From Inmirania thermothiophila (GTDB taxonomy: Bacteria; Pseudomonadota; Gammaproteobacteria; DSM-100275): a stretch of DNA of 64,000 bases. The position numbers and the translations under genes are program-made. Each line of letters starts with the position of its first letter. Positions within the stretch are counted from its first letter, which is position 1. This document shows, one piece after another, positions 48,976-57,803 of this stretch. The stretch covers positions 62,001-126,000 of the forward strand of contig NZ_RJVI01000001.1 in the NCBI RefSeq assembly GCF_003751635.1. Reading direction: 5' to 3'. Below the pieces are notes generated by a model. That model saw only the letters and a program-made list of their open reading frames with translations. It ran no database searches and was not told where the DNA came from.

Positions 48976-50150
48976 CAGTCCCTCCCCTCCGCGGCGAGCG
49001 CCGCGATCCTGCCCTCGGCGTAGCGCGCCGCCTCGCCCGCAAGCCCCGGACGCGCCCGCCGGTAGGCCGCGAGCGCCTCCCGCCGCGCCCCCAGCGCCTC
49101 GAGGCTGATGGCAAGCCCCAGCCAGGCCGCCGCCCCCTGCCCGGCGGCGGCCGCCCGCCGGTAGGCCGCCACCGCCTCGGCGTGGGCGCCGAGGCGCTGG
49201 TAGACCGCCCCCAGGAGCTGGTGGAGGGCGGCCGGCGCCGCCGGCCCCAGCGCGCCCTCCAGCAGGGCCCGCGCCTCCGCCCAGCGCCCCTGTGCGGCGA
49301 GCCAGCGCCCCGCGACGAGGGCGAGCTCGGCATCGGCCGGGTCGCGCGCGAGCCCCTCCCGCACGAGCGCCGCCATCTCCTCCCCGCGGCCGGCCTCGAG
49401 CAGCCGCGAGGCAAGAAGCAGCCGCGCCCCGCGGTGCCCCGGATCGGACGCAAGCGCCGCGCGCAGCCGCACCTCGGCCTCGCGCACCTCCCCCCGACGA
49501 AGCAGCGCCACCGCCTCCCCGTAAGCGGCCTCGGCCTGCTCCGCAGGCGTCGGCGGGCGCTCGATGCGGCGCACCGGCGGCGGGGCGGCCACCTCGGCTG
49601 CCGCCACCGGGCGGGGCGGCGGGGGTGGGGACGCCTTGGGCTTGGCCGGCTGCGGCGCCCGCGCCGTACGCCTCGACGCCGCCTCCTTCGCGGGGGGCGT
49701 CGCGACAGGGCGCGAGGCCGCCGCCTCCGCAGGAACGGTCCGCGCTGCCGCCGGCGGCGCCGCGGTCGCGGCGGCCGTCTCGCCCCGCGCTGCGGCCGGC
49801 CGCTCTCCCGCGGCGCCCGGCCCCTTCCCGGCGTCGGGGTGCGGTGCGGGGGCGGGCCCCGCATCGGCCTGCGCCGCCGCGGGCCGCTCCGTCTGCACGA
49901 GCTCGGCCGGCGGCGGCGCCGGCTCCGGGGCCGCCGCCTCCCCGCGCGCCCGAAGCGGCGGCCCGGACCTGCCCAGGACCCCCGCCAGCACGGCGAGCCC
50001 GCCGGCGAGGACGAGCAGCGCCAGGACCCGGCCGAGGCGGCCGCCCCGGCCGGCGCGCACCGGCGCCACCTCCGCCGGCATCCCGGGCGTGGCCGGCGAG
50101 AGCGCGCGGCGCGCATCCAGCTCGCGCAGCATCTCGTTGATGACGCTCAC
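48975..50150 (-). CDS. mshN: MshN-like TPR protein
   Basis: A 391-residue bitopic protein: SVINEMLRELDARR at the N-terminus (family signature), one membrane segment near 38-55, a Pro/Ala-rich spacer (65-185) and C-terminal TPR repeats (190-390, e.g. AEAAYGEAVALLRRGEVREAEVRLR). It is likely periplasmic and linked to the secretin. The GTG start at 50150 overlaps the mshM stop as GTGA. Confidence 0.88.
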   Translation of the reverse strand: MSVINEMLRELDARRALSPATPGMPAEVAPVRAGRGGRLGRVLALLVLAGGLAVLAGVLGRSGPPLRARGEAAAPEPAPPPAELVQTERPAAAQADAGPAPAPHPDAGKGPGAAGERPAAARGETAAATAAPPAAARTVPAEAAASRPVATPPAKEAASRRTARAPQPAKPKASPPPPPRPVAAAEVAAPPPVRRIERPPTPAEQAEAAYGEAVALLRRGEVREAEVRLRAALASDPGHRGARLLLASRLLEAGRGEEMAALVREGLARDPADAELALVAGRWLAAQGRWAEARALLEGALGPAAPAALHQLLGAVYQRLGAHAEAVAAYRRAAAAGQGAAAWLGLAISLEALGARREALAAYRRARPGLAGEAARYAEGRIAALAAEGRD

Positions 50151-51061
50151 CCCAGCACCCCCCAGGCGTAGGCCGCGCCGAGGCCGGCGGCGGCGGCGGC
50201 GACGGCCCCCCCGGCCACCGCCCACGGCAGGGCCGGGCGCCGGCGACGCACCGCGCCCTCGGTGTCGCGCACGGCGGCCCGCACCTCGCGCACGCCCACC
50301 CGCCGCCGCCCCCGCCCGTAGGCGAGCATCATGGACTTGTGGGCGAGGATGTTGACGAGGCGCGGGATGCCGCCGCTTGCGCGGGCCAGCATCCGCAGCG
50401 CGGCGCGGTCGAAGGGGGTGCCGGGTCCGTCCCACCCGGCCACCGTGAGCCGGTGGCGCAGGTAGCCCTCGACCCCCGCGCGGTCCAGGGTGGGGATCCG
50501 GTAGGAAAAGGTGATGCGCTGGCGGAGCTGGCGCAGCCCCGGCTCGGCGAGCACGCGGTCGAGCTCCGGCTGGCCGAAGAGCACCACCTGCAGCAGCTTC
50601 TCCCGCTCCGTCTCGAGGTTGGTCAGCAGCCTGAGCGCCTCCAGGGTCGGCGGCGGCATGGCCTGCGCCTCGTCCACCACGAGGACCACCCGCCGCCCGG
50701 CGGCGGCGCGCGCCACGAGGGCCTCGGTCAGCGCCGCCAGCACCCGATGCTGGCCGAGGTTGCGGGCGAGGCTCAGCCCCAGCTCGGCGGCGATGGCATG
50801 GTAGAGGCCGGCCGGGCTCAGCGCGGGGTTGGGCAGGTAGGCGCTCTCGAAGGGCGCCTCCAGCCGCGCCAGCAGCAGCCGGCAGAGCAGCGTCTTGCCG
50901 GTGCCCACCTCGCCGCTGATCTTGACGAAGCCCTCGCCCCCTGCGAGCGCCACCAGCAGCACGTTGAGGGCCTCCTGGTGGCCGGCGGTGTTGTAGTAGT
51001 AGCCGGTGTCCGGCGTCAGCCGGAAGGGCGGCTCGCGCAGTCCGAAGTGCGCCTCGTACAC
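50147..51061 (-). CDS. mshM: MshM, ExeA-like AAA ATPase
   Basis: A 304-residue ATPase. MYEAHFGLREPPFRLTPD begins it, as in ExeA/MshM. Walker A is GEVGTGKT (about 50-57) and Walker B is VVLVVDEAQ, followed by a sensor region and a C-terminal hydrophobic helix (about 280-300) that may anchor it. ExeA-type proteins help secretin assembly by binding peptidoglycan; a role in placing MshL is likely. The GTG start at 51061 lies 4 bp after the mshL stop. Confidence 0.92.
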   Translation of the reverse strand: MYEAHFGLREPPFRLTPDTGYYYNTAGHQEALNVLLVALAGGEGFVKISGEVGTGKTLLCRLLLARLEAPFESAYLPNPALSPAGLYHAIAAELGLSLARNLGQHRVLAALTEALVARAAAGRRVVLVVDEAQAMPPPTLEALRLLTNLETEREKLLQVVLFGQPELDRVLAEPGLRQLRQRITFSYRIPTLDRAGVEGYLRHRLTVAGWDGPGTPFDRAALRMLARASGGIPRLVNILAHKSMMLAYGRGRRRVGVREVRAAVRDTEGAVRRRRPALPWAVAGGAVAAAAAGLGAAYAWGVLG

Positions 51062-51065
51062 CGCC

Positions 51066-52733
51066 TCAGCGCCCGTCCATGCCCTCGACCCGCCGCGCCG
51101 ACTCGCCGATCGCCTCGCGCCAGACGCGGCCCTCGGGGTCCACCACCACCGGGCGCAGCAGGATCACCAGCTCGCTCTTGCGCGCCTCGCTGCGGCGGTG
51201 GCGGAAGAGCGCGCCGACCCCCGGCAGGCGGCCGAGCACCGGCGTGGCGGCGCGGTCGTCGGTGGAGGACTCCCGCATCAGCCCGCCGATCACCACCACC
51301 TGCCCGCTGCGCGCCCGCACCACGCTGTCGGCCTCGCGCACCCGGCTCACCGCCAGCGGCAGGGTCTGGGTCTCGCCGCCGATGGTGATGGTCTTGATCT
51401 GGTCGCTGACCTCGCTCACCGTCGGGTGGATGTGCAGCACGATGCCGCCCTCCTCGTCGATCTCGGGGGTGACATCCAGCGCGATGCCCGAGAAGAACGG
51501 GGTCAGGGTGACGTCCGGGGTGGTGGTGGTGGTGGTGCCGGTGACGGTGGTGGTGGAGACGTCGGTGACGAAGAACTCGTCCGAGCCCACCTTGATCACC
51601 GCCTTCTGGTTGTTGACCGTGGCCACCCGCGGGCTCGAGAGCACCCGCACCCGGCCCTGGGTCTCCAGCAGCTCCAGGAAGGCGGTGAAGTCGTCGAAGC
51701 GGGCGGCGAAGGTGAGCACGCCGCCGAAGGCCTCGGCGAGGTTCCCGGCGACGGCGCTGAAGTCGAGGGGATCGAGGTTGCCCTCCTGGCCGGCGATCAC
51801 GGAGCGGCCCTCGGCGAGGGCGCGCCCGCCCCCGGTCTGCCCCACCAGGAAGTGGTCGCCGCCGCCGAGGAGCGCGGCCCAGTTGATCCCGCTCTGGAAG
51901 CCGTCGGCGAGCTCCACCTCCACGATCTTGGCCTCGAGGATCACCTGCCGCGACAGGGCCAGCCGCGCCTTCTCCAGGTAGGCCTCCACGTCGCGCAGCT
52001 CGCCCGGCATCGCCCGCACCACCAGCAGCCCGGTCTGCGGGCTCGCGACCACGCTGCGCCCATCGCCGCCGCCGACGAGGGCGCGCACCGCGGCCTCGAG
52101 CTCGCGCCAGAAGTCCGACTGGGTCTCGGTGCGGACGCTGCTGCCGGTGACTTCCTCCGGGGTCGAGCCGGCCCCGCCGTCCTCGCTGCGCGCCCCCTGC
52201 GAGACCTGGCCCGAGCTGACCCGCGTGCGCGACTCGCCCCGACGCACCACGTCGGGGTAGCCGACGTGGAAGATGCGCGTGCTCAGCCGAGCCGGATAGA
52301 CCTCGAAGCCGGTGGCGGTGCGGCGGAAGTCGTAGCCGTAGACGTCGCGCACGACGCGCAGCACCTCGGGCACGGTGACGTTCTTGAGCTCGAGGCTGAT
52401 GGAGCCCTCCACCGCCGGGTGCACCACCATGTTCCATGGCGTGCCGCGCACCAGGCCCATGAAGAAGGCCTTGGCCGGGGCGTCGTGCACCTCGATGTCG
52501 AAGCGCGGCTCGGGCGAAGACTCCGCCTCCGGGAGCTGCACCCGCACCGGCGGAAGCAGCGCCTGCGCCACCGCCTCCGGGACCTGCCCGCCGGCGTCCG
52601 CCTCCGGCACCGCCAGCGCCTCGCGCACACCGTCCGCGCCGGCGGCCGGCGGCGCCTGCGGCCGCGGATGCGGCGCCGCGCACCCGGCGAGCAGCGCCAG
52701 CGCCAGCATCGCCCCCCCAAGGCCCCGCACCAT
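51066..52733 (-). CDS. mshL: MshL, secretin of MSHA pilus
   Basis: A 555-residue outer-membrane secretin. A lipoprotein signal with LLAGCAAPHP gives a lipobox Cys near residue 17. The N-terminal secretin/STN-type domain follows, then LSSPRVATVNNQKAVIKVG and VPVLGRLPGVGALFRHRR of the secretin core. A Thr-rich stretch (TTTVTGTTTTTTP) lies in the beta-barrel region. The ATG at 52733 is chosen over the GTG at 52742 because GAGGAGG then has 8-nt spacing. mshK ends 5 bp upstream. Confidence 0.93.
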   Translation of the reverse strand: MVRGLGGAMLALALLAGCAAPHPRPQAPPAAGADGVREALAVPEADAGGQVPEAVAQALLPPVRVQLPEAESSPEPRFDIEVHDAPAKAFFMGLVRGTPWNMVVHPAVEGSISLELKNVTVPEVLRVVRDVYGYDFRRTATGFEVYPARLSTRIFHVGYPDVVRRGESRTRVSSGQVSQGARSEDGGAGSTPEEVTGSSVRTETQSDFWRELEAAVRALVGGGDGRSVVASPQTGLLVVRAMPGELRDVEAYLEKARLALSRQVILEAKIVEVELADGFQSGINWAALLGGGDHFLVGQTGGGRALAEGRSVIAGQEGNLDPLDFSAVAGNLAEAFGGVLTFAARFDDFTAFLELLETQGRVRVLSSPRVATVNNQKAVIKVGSDEFFVTDVSTTTVTGTTTTTTPDVTLTPFFSGIALDVTPEIDEEGGIVLHIHPTVSEVSDQIKTITIGGETQTLPLAVSRVREADSVVRARSGQVVVIGGLMRESSTDDRAATPVLGRLPGVGALFRHRRSEARKSELVILLRPVVVDPEGRVWREAIGESARRVEGMDGR

Positions 52734-52738
52734 GCCCC

Positions 52739-53074
52739 TCACCTCCTCTCCACCGGCGGCAGCGGGAGCCGAAGCCGCACCTTGCGGCCGCCGCCCACGA
52801 GCTCGACCTCCCCGCGCCCGATCCGCGCCACCCGCCAGGATCCGACGCGCTCGCCCTCGCCCACGGTGCGCCCGTCGAGGATCGCGAGCCGGCGCGCCCC
52901 CCCGAGGAGGACCCCCTCGAGGCGCGGCGGCGGCGCCGCCGGGGCCTTCCCCCGCGCCTGGCGCGCCGCCGGGACCGCGGGCGGCAGGGTGGGATCCGCG
53001 AGCCCCTCCGCCGCCGCAGCCGCCCCCGAGAGCAGCGCCGCGAGCATCGCCGCCAGGATCCGCCCCACCGTCAC
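52739..53074 (-). CDS. mshK: MshK-like periplasmic protein
   Basis: A 111-residue exported protein with a signal peptide (about 1-21) and LADPTLPP just after it, typical of MshK/PilP-related proteins. A small beta domain (LEGVLLGGARRLAILDGRTVGEGERVGSWRVARI) matches the type II secretion GspC/PilP fold. The GTG start at 53074 overlaps the mshJ stop as GTGA. It likely bridges the inner-membrane MshI/J proteins and MshL. Confidence 0.87.
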   Translation of the reverse strand: MTVGRILAAMLAALLSGAAAAAEGLADPTLPPAVPAARQARGKAPAAPPPRLEGVLLGGARRLAILDGRTVGEGERVGSWRVARIGRGEVELVGGGRKVRLRLPLPPVERR

Positions 53075-53736
53075 ACCCCGATCCAGTGCCGCTGCAGGCT
53101 CAGGGTCTCGAGCCGCAGCACCACCCGTACCCGCCCGGGCCGAAGCGTCTCCAGCTCCAGCCCCGCCCAGTGCAGCCGCCACGGCAGCCCCTCGAGGCGC
53201 CGCAGATAGGCGAGGACGTCCAGGTAGGCGCCCTCCACCGTGAGCTCCAGCCCGTGCCGGTAGAGCCGCGGCACCCCCGCCTCGGCCTCCGCCGGCCCCC
53301 CGCCCGGCGGCGCCGCCCCCCAGGGCCGGGGCGGCAGGTTGCGCAGCGCCACCAGCCGCAGCCTGCCGTCCTCGCCGATGAGGTCGCGCAGCAGCTCCGG
53401 CATCTCCTCGGGCCGGATGAAGGCCGCGGCGATGGCGTCGAGGCGCCGGTTCACCGCCTCGAGCTCCGCCTGCAGGGCGGCGATCTCGGCCCGCAGCGGC
53501 GCGTCGGGGTCGCCCCGCCGCCGCGTCTGCTCGGCCGCGATCGCGGCCTGCAGCCGGGCCTGCGCCTGCGCCGCCTCCGTAAGCTCCGCCCCGAGCCGCG
53601 CCCGCTCGGCGCGCAGCGGCGTGTCCACCAGCGCCGACCAGGCCGCCGCCACCACCGCGAGGGCGGCGGCGAAGAGGAGCCGGCGGCTGCGCGCCGGCAG
53701 CCGCTCCAGCCGCAGCCAGAGCGCGCCGATCCTCAT
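53071..53736 (-). CDS. mshJ: MshJ, PilO-like protein
   Basis: A 221-residue bitopic inner-membrane protein with one membrane segment (about 18-38), a periplasmic coiled coil (40-100, ERARLGAELTEAAQAQARLQ) and a C-terminal ferredoxin-like PilO domain ending in LQRHWIGV. It pairs with the PilN-like protein upstream. Its ATG overlaps that gene's stop as ATGA. Confidence 0.88.
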   Translation of the reverse strand: MRIGALWLRLERLPARSRRLLFAAALAVVAAAWSALVDTPLRAERARLGAELTEAAQAQARLQAAIAAEQTRRRGDPDAPLRAEIAALQAELEAVNRRLDAIAAAFIRPEEMPELLRDLIGEDGRLRLVALRNLPPRPWGAAPPGGGPAEAEAGVPRLYRHGLELTVEGAYLDVLAYLRRLEGLPWRLHWAGLELETLRPGRVRVVLRLETLSLQRHWIGV

Positions 53737-54344
53737 CCGGCCCCGCCCTCCGACGGCCGCGTGCGCAGGTCGAACTCCACCTGGGCCGGACGCGGCTGCG
53801 GCCGGCGGATCGCGAACTCGTCGAACAGCCGCCCCGCGAACGCCGGCTCCTCGCGCAGCCCGGCGAGCCAGCGCGGCAGCAACCGCGGCGCCACCGCCCC
53901 CCCGCCCACGGCCAGGTCCCGACCGCCGTCGCCGATCGTCAATCTTTCGATCCAGACCCCCTCGAGGCGCCGCCGCGCCAGCCCCTCGAGGACCCCGGCG
54001 AACCCCGCGCCGCCGGGCAGATCGCGCGCGTCCAGCATCCCCACCAGGCGACGACGCCCCTCGAGCTCGCGGTGCAGAGCGTCGCGACGCGCGACGAGAC
54101 GCGCGTCCGCCTGCGGCACCGGCAGCGCCCGCACCGATTCCAGCTCCTGCTCGAGCGCGGCCTGCGCCGCCCGCGCCGCCTCGAGGCGGGCCGCGAGCCG
54201 CGCCGTCTCCACCCGGCCCAGCACGCCGTGGGCGACCGCCGCAACCAGGGCGAGAAGCACCACCGCGGTCCCGGCCACGGCCTCGCGGCGGCCCGGGTTG
54301 CGGTAGCGCTCGGGGCGGTAGAGATTGATGCGCTGGGTGCTCAC
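53733..54344 (-). CDS. PilN-like protein of MSHA assembly complex
   Basis: A 203-residue bitopic inner-membrane protein that opens with STQRINLYRPERYR, the PilN signature that binds the PilM-like partner. A membrane segment spans about 26-45, then comes a coiled coil (50-95) and a ferredoxin-like PilN domain with LEGVWIERLTIGDGG. It corresponds to the C-terminal part of MshI, or MshI2, in other species. The GTG start at 54344 overlaps the mshI stop. Confidence 0.87.
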   Translation of the reverse strand: MSTQRINLYRPERYRNPGRREAVAGTAVVLLALVAAVAHGVLGRVETARLAARLEAARAAQAALEQELESVRALPVPQADARLVARRDALHRELEGRRRLVGMLDARDLPGGAGFAGVLEGLARRRLEGVWIERLTIGDGGRDLAVGGGAVAPRLLPRWLAGLREEPAFAGRLFDEFAIRRPQPRPAQVEFDLRTRPSEGGAG

Positions 54345-55248
54345 GCCCCCTCCTCGCGCAGCCTGAGCACCGCCCCGAGGGCGCAGGCCGCGGCCGGATC
54401 CAGCGCCGCCCGCTCGGCGTCCCACCGCCCCAACGCCTGCGCCTCCAGGGCCCTCGCCCGCACGCCGAGGGCGGCATCCAGCCGGGCCGCCGCCTCCGCC
54501 GCCCCCTCGCCGGTCACCACCAGCAGCTCCTGCACCGCGCCGAGGCCGAAGTGGCTCTCGAAGTGGTCGAAGGTCCGCTGCAGCTCCAGGGCCATGGACT
54601 CGATGCGCGGGTCCACCTCCAGGGCGAGGCCCGTGCCGTCGGCCGCAGGAGCCGACGCCGCCGCCACCTCCACCCCCACGGGCAGGGTGCGGGCGAGGTA
54701 GAGGGCCCCGTTGCGCGCCACCACCAGGAGGCTCGTGCCCGTCTCGGCGGCGAGCAGCGCCACCGCCCGGTCCGCCGGCCCCGCCGCCCCGGCAAGCCGC
54801 GCCAGCGCGAGCTCCGGGATCTCGATGGCCCGTACCCGCATCCCCGCCCCGCGCAGCGCGCGCACGCGGGCATCCACCGCCTCCCCCGGGGCGGCTACGG
54901 CGTAGAGCTGCGGGCGCGCATCGCCCGCCTCGCCCACCGGGAAGACGTCCACCACCGCCGAGGCCGCGGGGAAGTCCAGCAGGTCGCGGATGCGCCAGCG
55001 CACCGCCTCGGCGAGCTCGGCCTCCGCCACCTGCGGCCGCTCCACCTGGAGCAGCTTGTACTCGCTGCGGGCGAGCACCGCGCAGGCGGCACGGCCCCGC
55101 CAGCGCTGGTCGCCCTCCACCCACCGCTCGCAGGCCTCCACCACGAGCCCGCCGCCCTCGACGCGGGCGGCGACGACGGCCCCCTCGCCCTCGCCGAAGG
55201 CGATCCCGACGCAGCCCCTTCCGCGGCGGCCGATCGCGATGGCTCCAT
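54341..55248 (-). CDS. mshI: MshI, PilM-like actin-fold protein (start disturbed)
   Basis: Actin-like cytoplasmic protein that docks the MSHA inner-membrane complex. The conserved first strand reads GCVGIAFGEGEGAVVAARV upstream of 55144, so the first in-frame GTG (55144) is too far inside. Going back in frame to 55240 and beyond there is no ATG, GTG or TTG. An ATG at 55248 with AAAAGGGGGG before it is out of frame by one base. A single missing base near 55241-55247 would give a normal 302-residue protein starting MEPIAIGRR. Either a sequence error, a real frameshift or a rare start codon is involved. The C-terminal part (to 54341) is intact. Confidence 0.78.
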
Positions 55249-55316
55249 CCCCCCTTTTGCGGACCCGGGCCCAAAGCTGCGACTGCGTCGCAAGTTTGCA
55301 CCCTATGTCCTTGTTG

Positions 55317-56291
55317 TCAAGGATTTTTCGGCTCGACCTCCTCGGGAAGCTCGAGTCCGCCGACGAGCTCCGAGAGCCGTGCCAGGCCGTGACGGCGCAG
55401 ATAGTCCTCGATGCCGCGGTTGATCTTCGCGCAGATCAGGGGGTCGTAGAAGAGGGCCGTGCCGACCCCCACCGCGCTCGCCCCCGCGAGGATGAACTCG
55501 ATCGCGTCCTCGGCGCTCGCGATCCCCCCCTGGCCGATGATGGGGATGCCGTGGGGGCGGCAGACGCGGTAGACCTGGTGCACCTTGAGCAGGGCCACCG
55601 GCTTGATCGCCGGCCCCGAGAGCCCGCCCTGGACGTTGCCGAGCACCGGCCGGCGCCGCTCGATGTCGATGGCCATCCCCATCAGCGTGTTGATGGCAGA
55701 GAAGGCGTCGGTGCCGGCCTCGATGCAGCGGCGCGCGTTCTCGGCGATGTCGGTCTGGTTCGGAGAGAGCTTGGTGATGAGCGGCTTCGAGGTGGCCCGG
55801 CGGCAGGCCTCCACCACCCGCGCCGACATCTCCGGGTCGTTGCCGAAGGCGACGCCCCCGGCCTTGACGTTGGGGCAGGAGATGTTGATCTCGATGGCGT
55901 CCACCGGGGAGTCGTCGAAGCGCCGCGTCACCTCGGCGTACTCCTCCACGGTGGAGCCCGAGACGTTGGCGATGTAGCGGGTCTCGGAGAAGTCGAGGCG
56001 CGGCAGGATCTCGCGCACCACGTGATCGACGCCGGGGTTCTGGAGCCCGATGGCGTTGAGCATCCCCATGGGCGTCTCGCAGACCCGGTGCGGGGGGTTG
56101 CCGAGGCGCGGCTCGAGGGTCGTGCCCTTGAGGCAGACCGCACCCACCTCGCGGTGGGAGAAGCCGGCCACCCGCGTATACTCCTCGCCGAATCCGACAC
56201 AGCCCGAGAGCAGGACGATGGGGGTCTGCAGGCGCAGGCCGCAGAGCTCCACGCCGATGTCGGGCCGCCTCTGCACCGCCGGGTCGCTCAT
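55317..56291 (-). CDS. pyrD: Dihydroorotate dehydrogenase, class 1B-type
   Basis: Flavoprotein oxidising dihydroorotate to orotate in pyrimidine synthesis, 324 residues. The order of motifs fits class 1B: PIVLLSGCVGFGEEYTRVAG, CLKGTTLEPRLGNPPHRVCETPMGMLNAIGLQNPG, EINISCPNVK with the catalytic Cys, and IGQGGIASAEDAIEFILAGA. There is no membrane anchor. Class 1B enzymes pair with a PyrK iron-sulfur subunit, which is not in this window; most gammaproteobacteria instead use membrane-bound class 2. Its start codon overlaps trmL's start head-to-head by 2 bp. Confidence 0.93.
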   Translation of the reverse strand: MSDPAVQRRPDIGVELCGLRLQTPIVLLSGCVGFGEEYTRVAGFSHREVGAVCLKGTTLEPRLGNPPHRVCETPMGMLNAIGLQNPGVDHVVREILPRLDFSETRYIANVSGSTVEEYAEVTRRFDDSPVDAIEINISCPNVKAGGVAFGNDPEMSARVVEACRRATSKPLITKLSPNQTDIAENARRCIEAGTDAFSAINTLMGMAIDIERRRPVLGNVQGGLSGPAIKPVALLKVHQVYRVCRPHGIPIIGQGGIASAEDAIEFILAGASAVGVGTALFYDPLICAKINRGIEDYLRRHGLARLSELVGGLELPEEVEPKNP

Positions 56292-56763
56292 GTTCCGCGT
56301 CGTCCTCTACCGCCCCGAGATCCCGCCCAACACGGGCAACGTCATCCGCCTCTGCGCCAACACCGGCTGCTCCCTGCACCTGATCGGCCCGCTCGGCTTC
56401 AGCCTTGAGGACCGCCACCTCCGCCGCGCCGGCCTCGACTACCGCGAGCTCGCCGTGCTGCGCACCCACGCCGATCTCGACGCCTTCCTCGCCGCCGAGC
56501 GCCCGCCGCGCCTCTGGGCCTTCACCACCCGCGGCACCGCAGCCCACACCGAGGCCCGCTTCGGCCCCGGCGACGCCCTCCTCTTCGGCCCCGAGACCGC
56601 GGGCCTGCCGGCCGAGGTCCTCGCCCGCATCCCCGCGGCCCGGCGGCTGCGCCTGCCCATGCGGCCGGGCAACCGCAGCCTCAACCTCTCCAACGCCGTC
56701 GCCGTCGCCGTCTACGAGGCCTGGCGCCAGCATGGCTTCGCCGGCGCCGCCCCGCCCGGCTAG
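56290..56763 (+). CDS. trmL: tRNA (cytidine34-2'-O)-methyltransferase
   Basis: A 157-residue SPOUT enzyme that methylates the wobble ribose of tRNA-Leu. FRVVLYRPEIPPNTGNVIRLCANTGC at the N-terminus, LLFGPETAGLP in the knot and NRSLNLSNAVAVAVYEAWRQ at the end are all diagnostic. The ATG at 56290 overlaps pyrD's start on the other strand, so any ribosome site lies inside pyrD codons and none is obvious. It ends overlapping the gpsA stop. trmL beside gpsA-secB is a conserved arrangement. Confidence 0.97.
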   Translation: MFRVVLYRPEIPPNTGNVIRLCANTGCSLHLIGPLGFSLEDRHLRRAGLDYRELAVLRTHADLDAFLAAERPPRLWAFTTRGTAAHTEARFGPGDALLFGPETAGLPAEVLARIPAARRLRLPMRPGNRSLNLSNAVAVAVYEAWRQHGFAGAAPPG

Positions 56764-57803
56764 AAGCCGGCGAACTCCTCCTTCTGGCTCCGCGCGAGCA
56801 GCGCCTGCACCGCCTCCTGCGCGCTGCAGCGCCCCTTCAGCAGACGGTCCACCTGCTCGCAGATGGGCATCTCCACGCCGAGGCGGGCGCCGAGGCGCCG
56901 CACCGCCGCCGCCGTCGCCACCCCCTCCACCGCCTGGCCGATGCCGGCGAGGGCCTCGGCGAGGGCCGCCCCGCGCGCCAACGCCAGCCCCAGGCGGCGG
57001 TTGCGCGACTGGTCGTCGGTGCAGGTGAGGACGAGGTCGCCGAGCCCGGCGAGCCCCATGAAGGTCTCGCGCCGTCCACCGAGGGCGAGCCCGAGGCGCG
57101 TCACCTCGGCGAGGCCGCGGGTGACGAGGGCCGCGCGCGCGTTGGCGCCGAAGCCGAGCCCGTCGGAGACGCCGGCGGCGATGGCCATGACGTTCTTGAC
57201 CGCGCCCCCCACCTCGACCCCCACCAGGTCGTCACTGAGATAGGCGCGGAAGGCGCCGTGATGGAGACGGCGCGCCCAGGCCCGGGCGGCCTCGGGATGG
57301 CCGGCGACGGTGACCGCGGTGGGCAGCCCGGCCGCGACCTCGGCGGCGAAGCTGGGGCCGGAGACCACGGCCACGGGCACCGCGGCGCCGAGGCGCTCGG
57401 CGACGACCTCGTGCAGGAGCCGCTCGCCGCCGTGCTCGAAGCCCTTGGTGGCCCAGGCGAGCGCCCGGCCCGCCTCCCACAGCGGGCGCAGCGCCTCCAG
57501 CAGCGGGGCGAAGCCCGCGCTCGGCACCGCCACCAGCACCTCGGCCCCCCCCGCGAGGGCGGCCTCCAGCGCCGCCACCGGCTCGAGCCCCTCCGGAAGC
57601 GCGACCCCCGGCAGGTACCGGGCATTGGCTCGCTCGCGCGCAAGCCGCCCGAGGTGCACCGGATCGCGCCCCCACAGGCGGACCCGATGGCCGCCGCGCG
57701 CCAGGTGCACGGCGAGCGCCGTCCCCCAGGAGCCCGCCCCGAGGACGGCGAGGGGGGGCTCAGTGGCGCCCGGCGGCCTGCTGCTGGCGCCGGCTCTGGG
57801 CAT
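56760..57803 (-). CDS. gpsA: Glycerol-3-phosphate dehydrogenase [NAD(P)+]
   Basis: Makes sn-glycerol-3-phosphate for phospholipid synthesis (substrate for PlsY, also here). It is 347 residues; the NAD fold begins at LAVLGAGSWGTALAVHLA (about 18-35) after a non-conserved leader. Also present are ATKGFEHGGERLLHEVV, VVSGPSFAAEVAAGLPTAV and VKNVMAIAAGVSDGLGFG. The ATG at 57803 lies 44 bp inside secB; no closer in-frame start exists. It overlaps the trmL stop tail-to-tail. Confidence 0.95.
   Translation of the reverse strand: MPRAGASSRPPGATEPPLAVLGAGSWGTALAVHLARGGHRVRLWGRDPVHLGRLARERANARYLPGVALPEGLEPVAALEAALAGGAEVLVAVPSAGFAPLLEALRPLWEAGRALAWATKGFEHGGERLLHEVVAERLGAAVPVAVVSGPSFAAEVAAGLPTAVTVAGHPEAARAWARRLHHGAFRAYLSDDLVGVEVGGAVKNVMAIAAGVSDGLGFGANARAALVTRGLAEVTRLGLALGGRRETFMGLAGLGDLVLTCTDDQSRNRRLGLALARGAALAEALAGIGQAVEGVATAAAVRRLGARLGVEMPICEQVDRLLKGRCSAQEAVQALLARSQKEEFAGF

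Noticed and set aside
45938-50116. Very long open frames on both strands across mshG, mshE and mshN
   Set aside because: Out of frame with intact Walker, MshEN and GspF motifs; Arg/Pro-rich shadows only.
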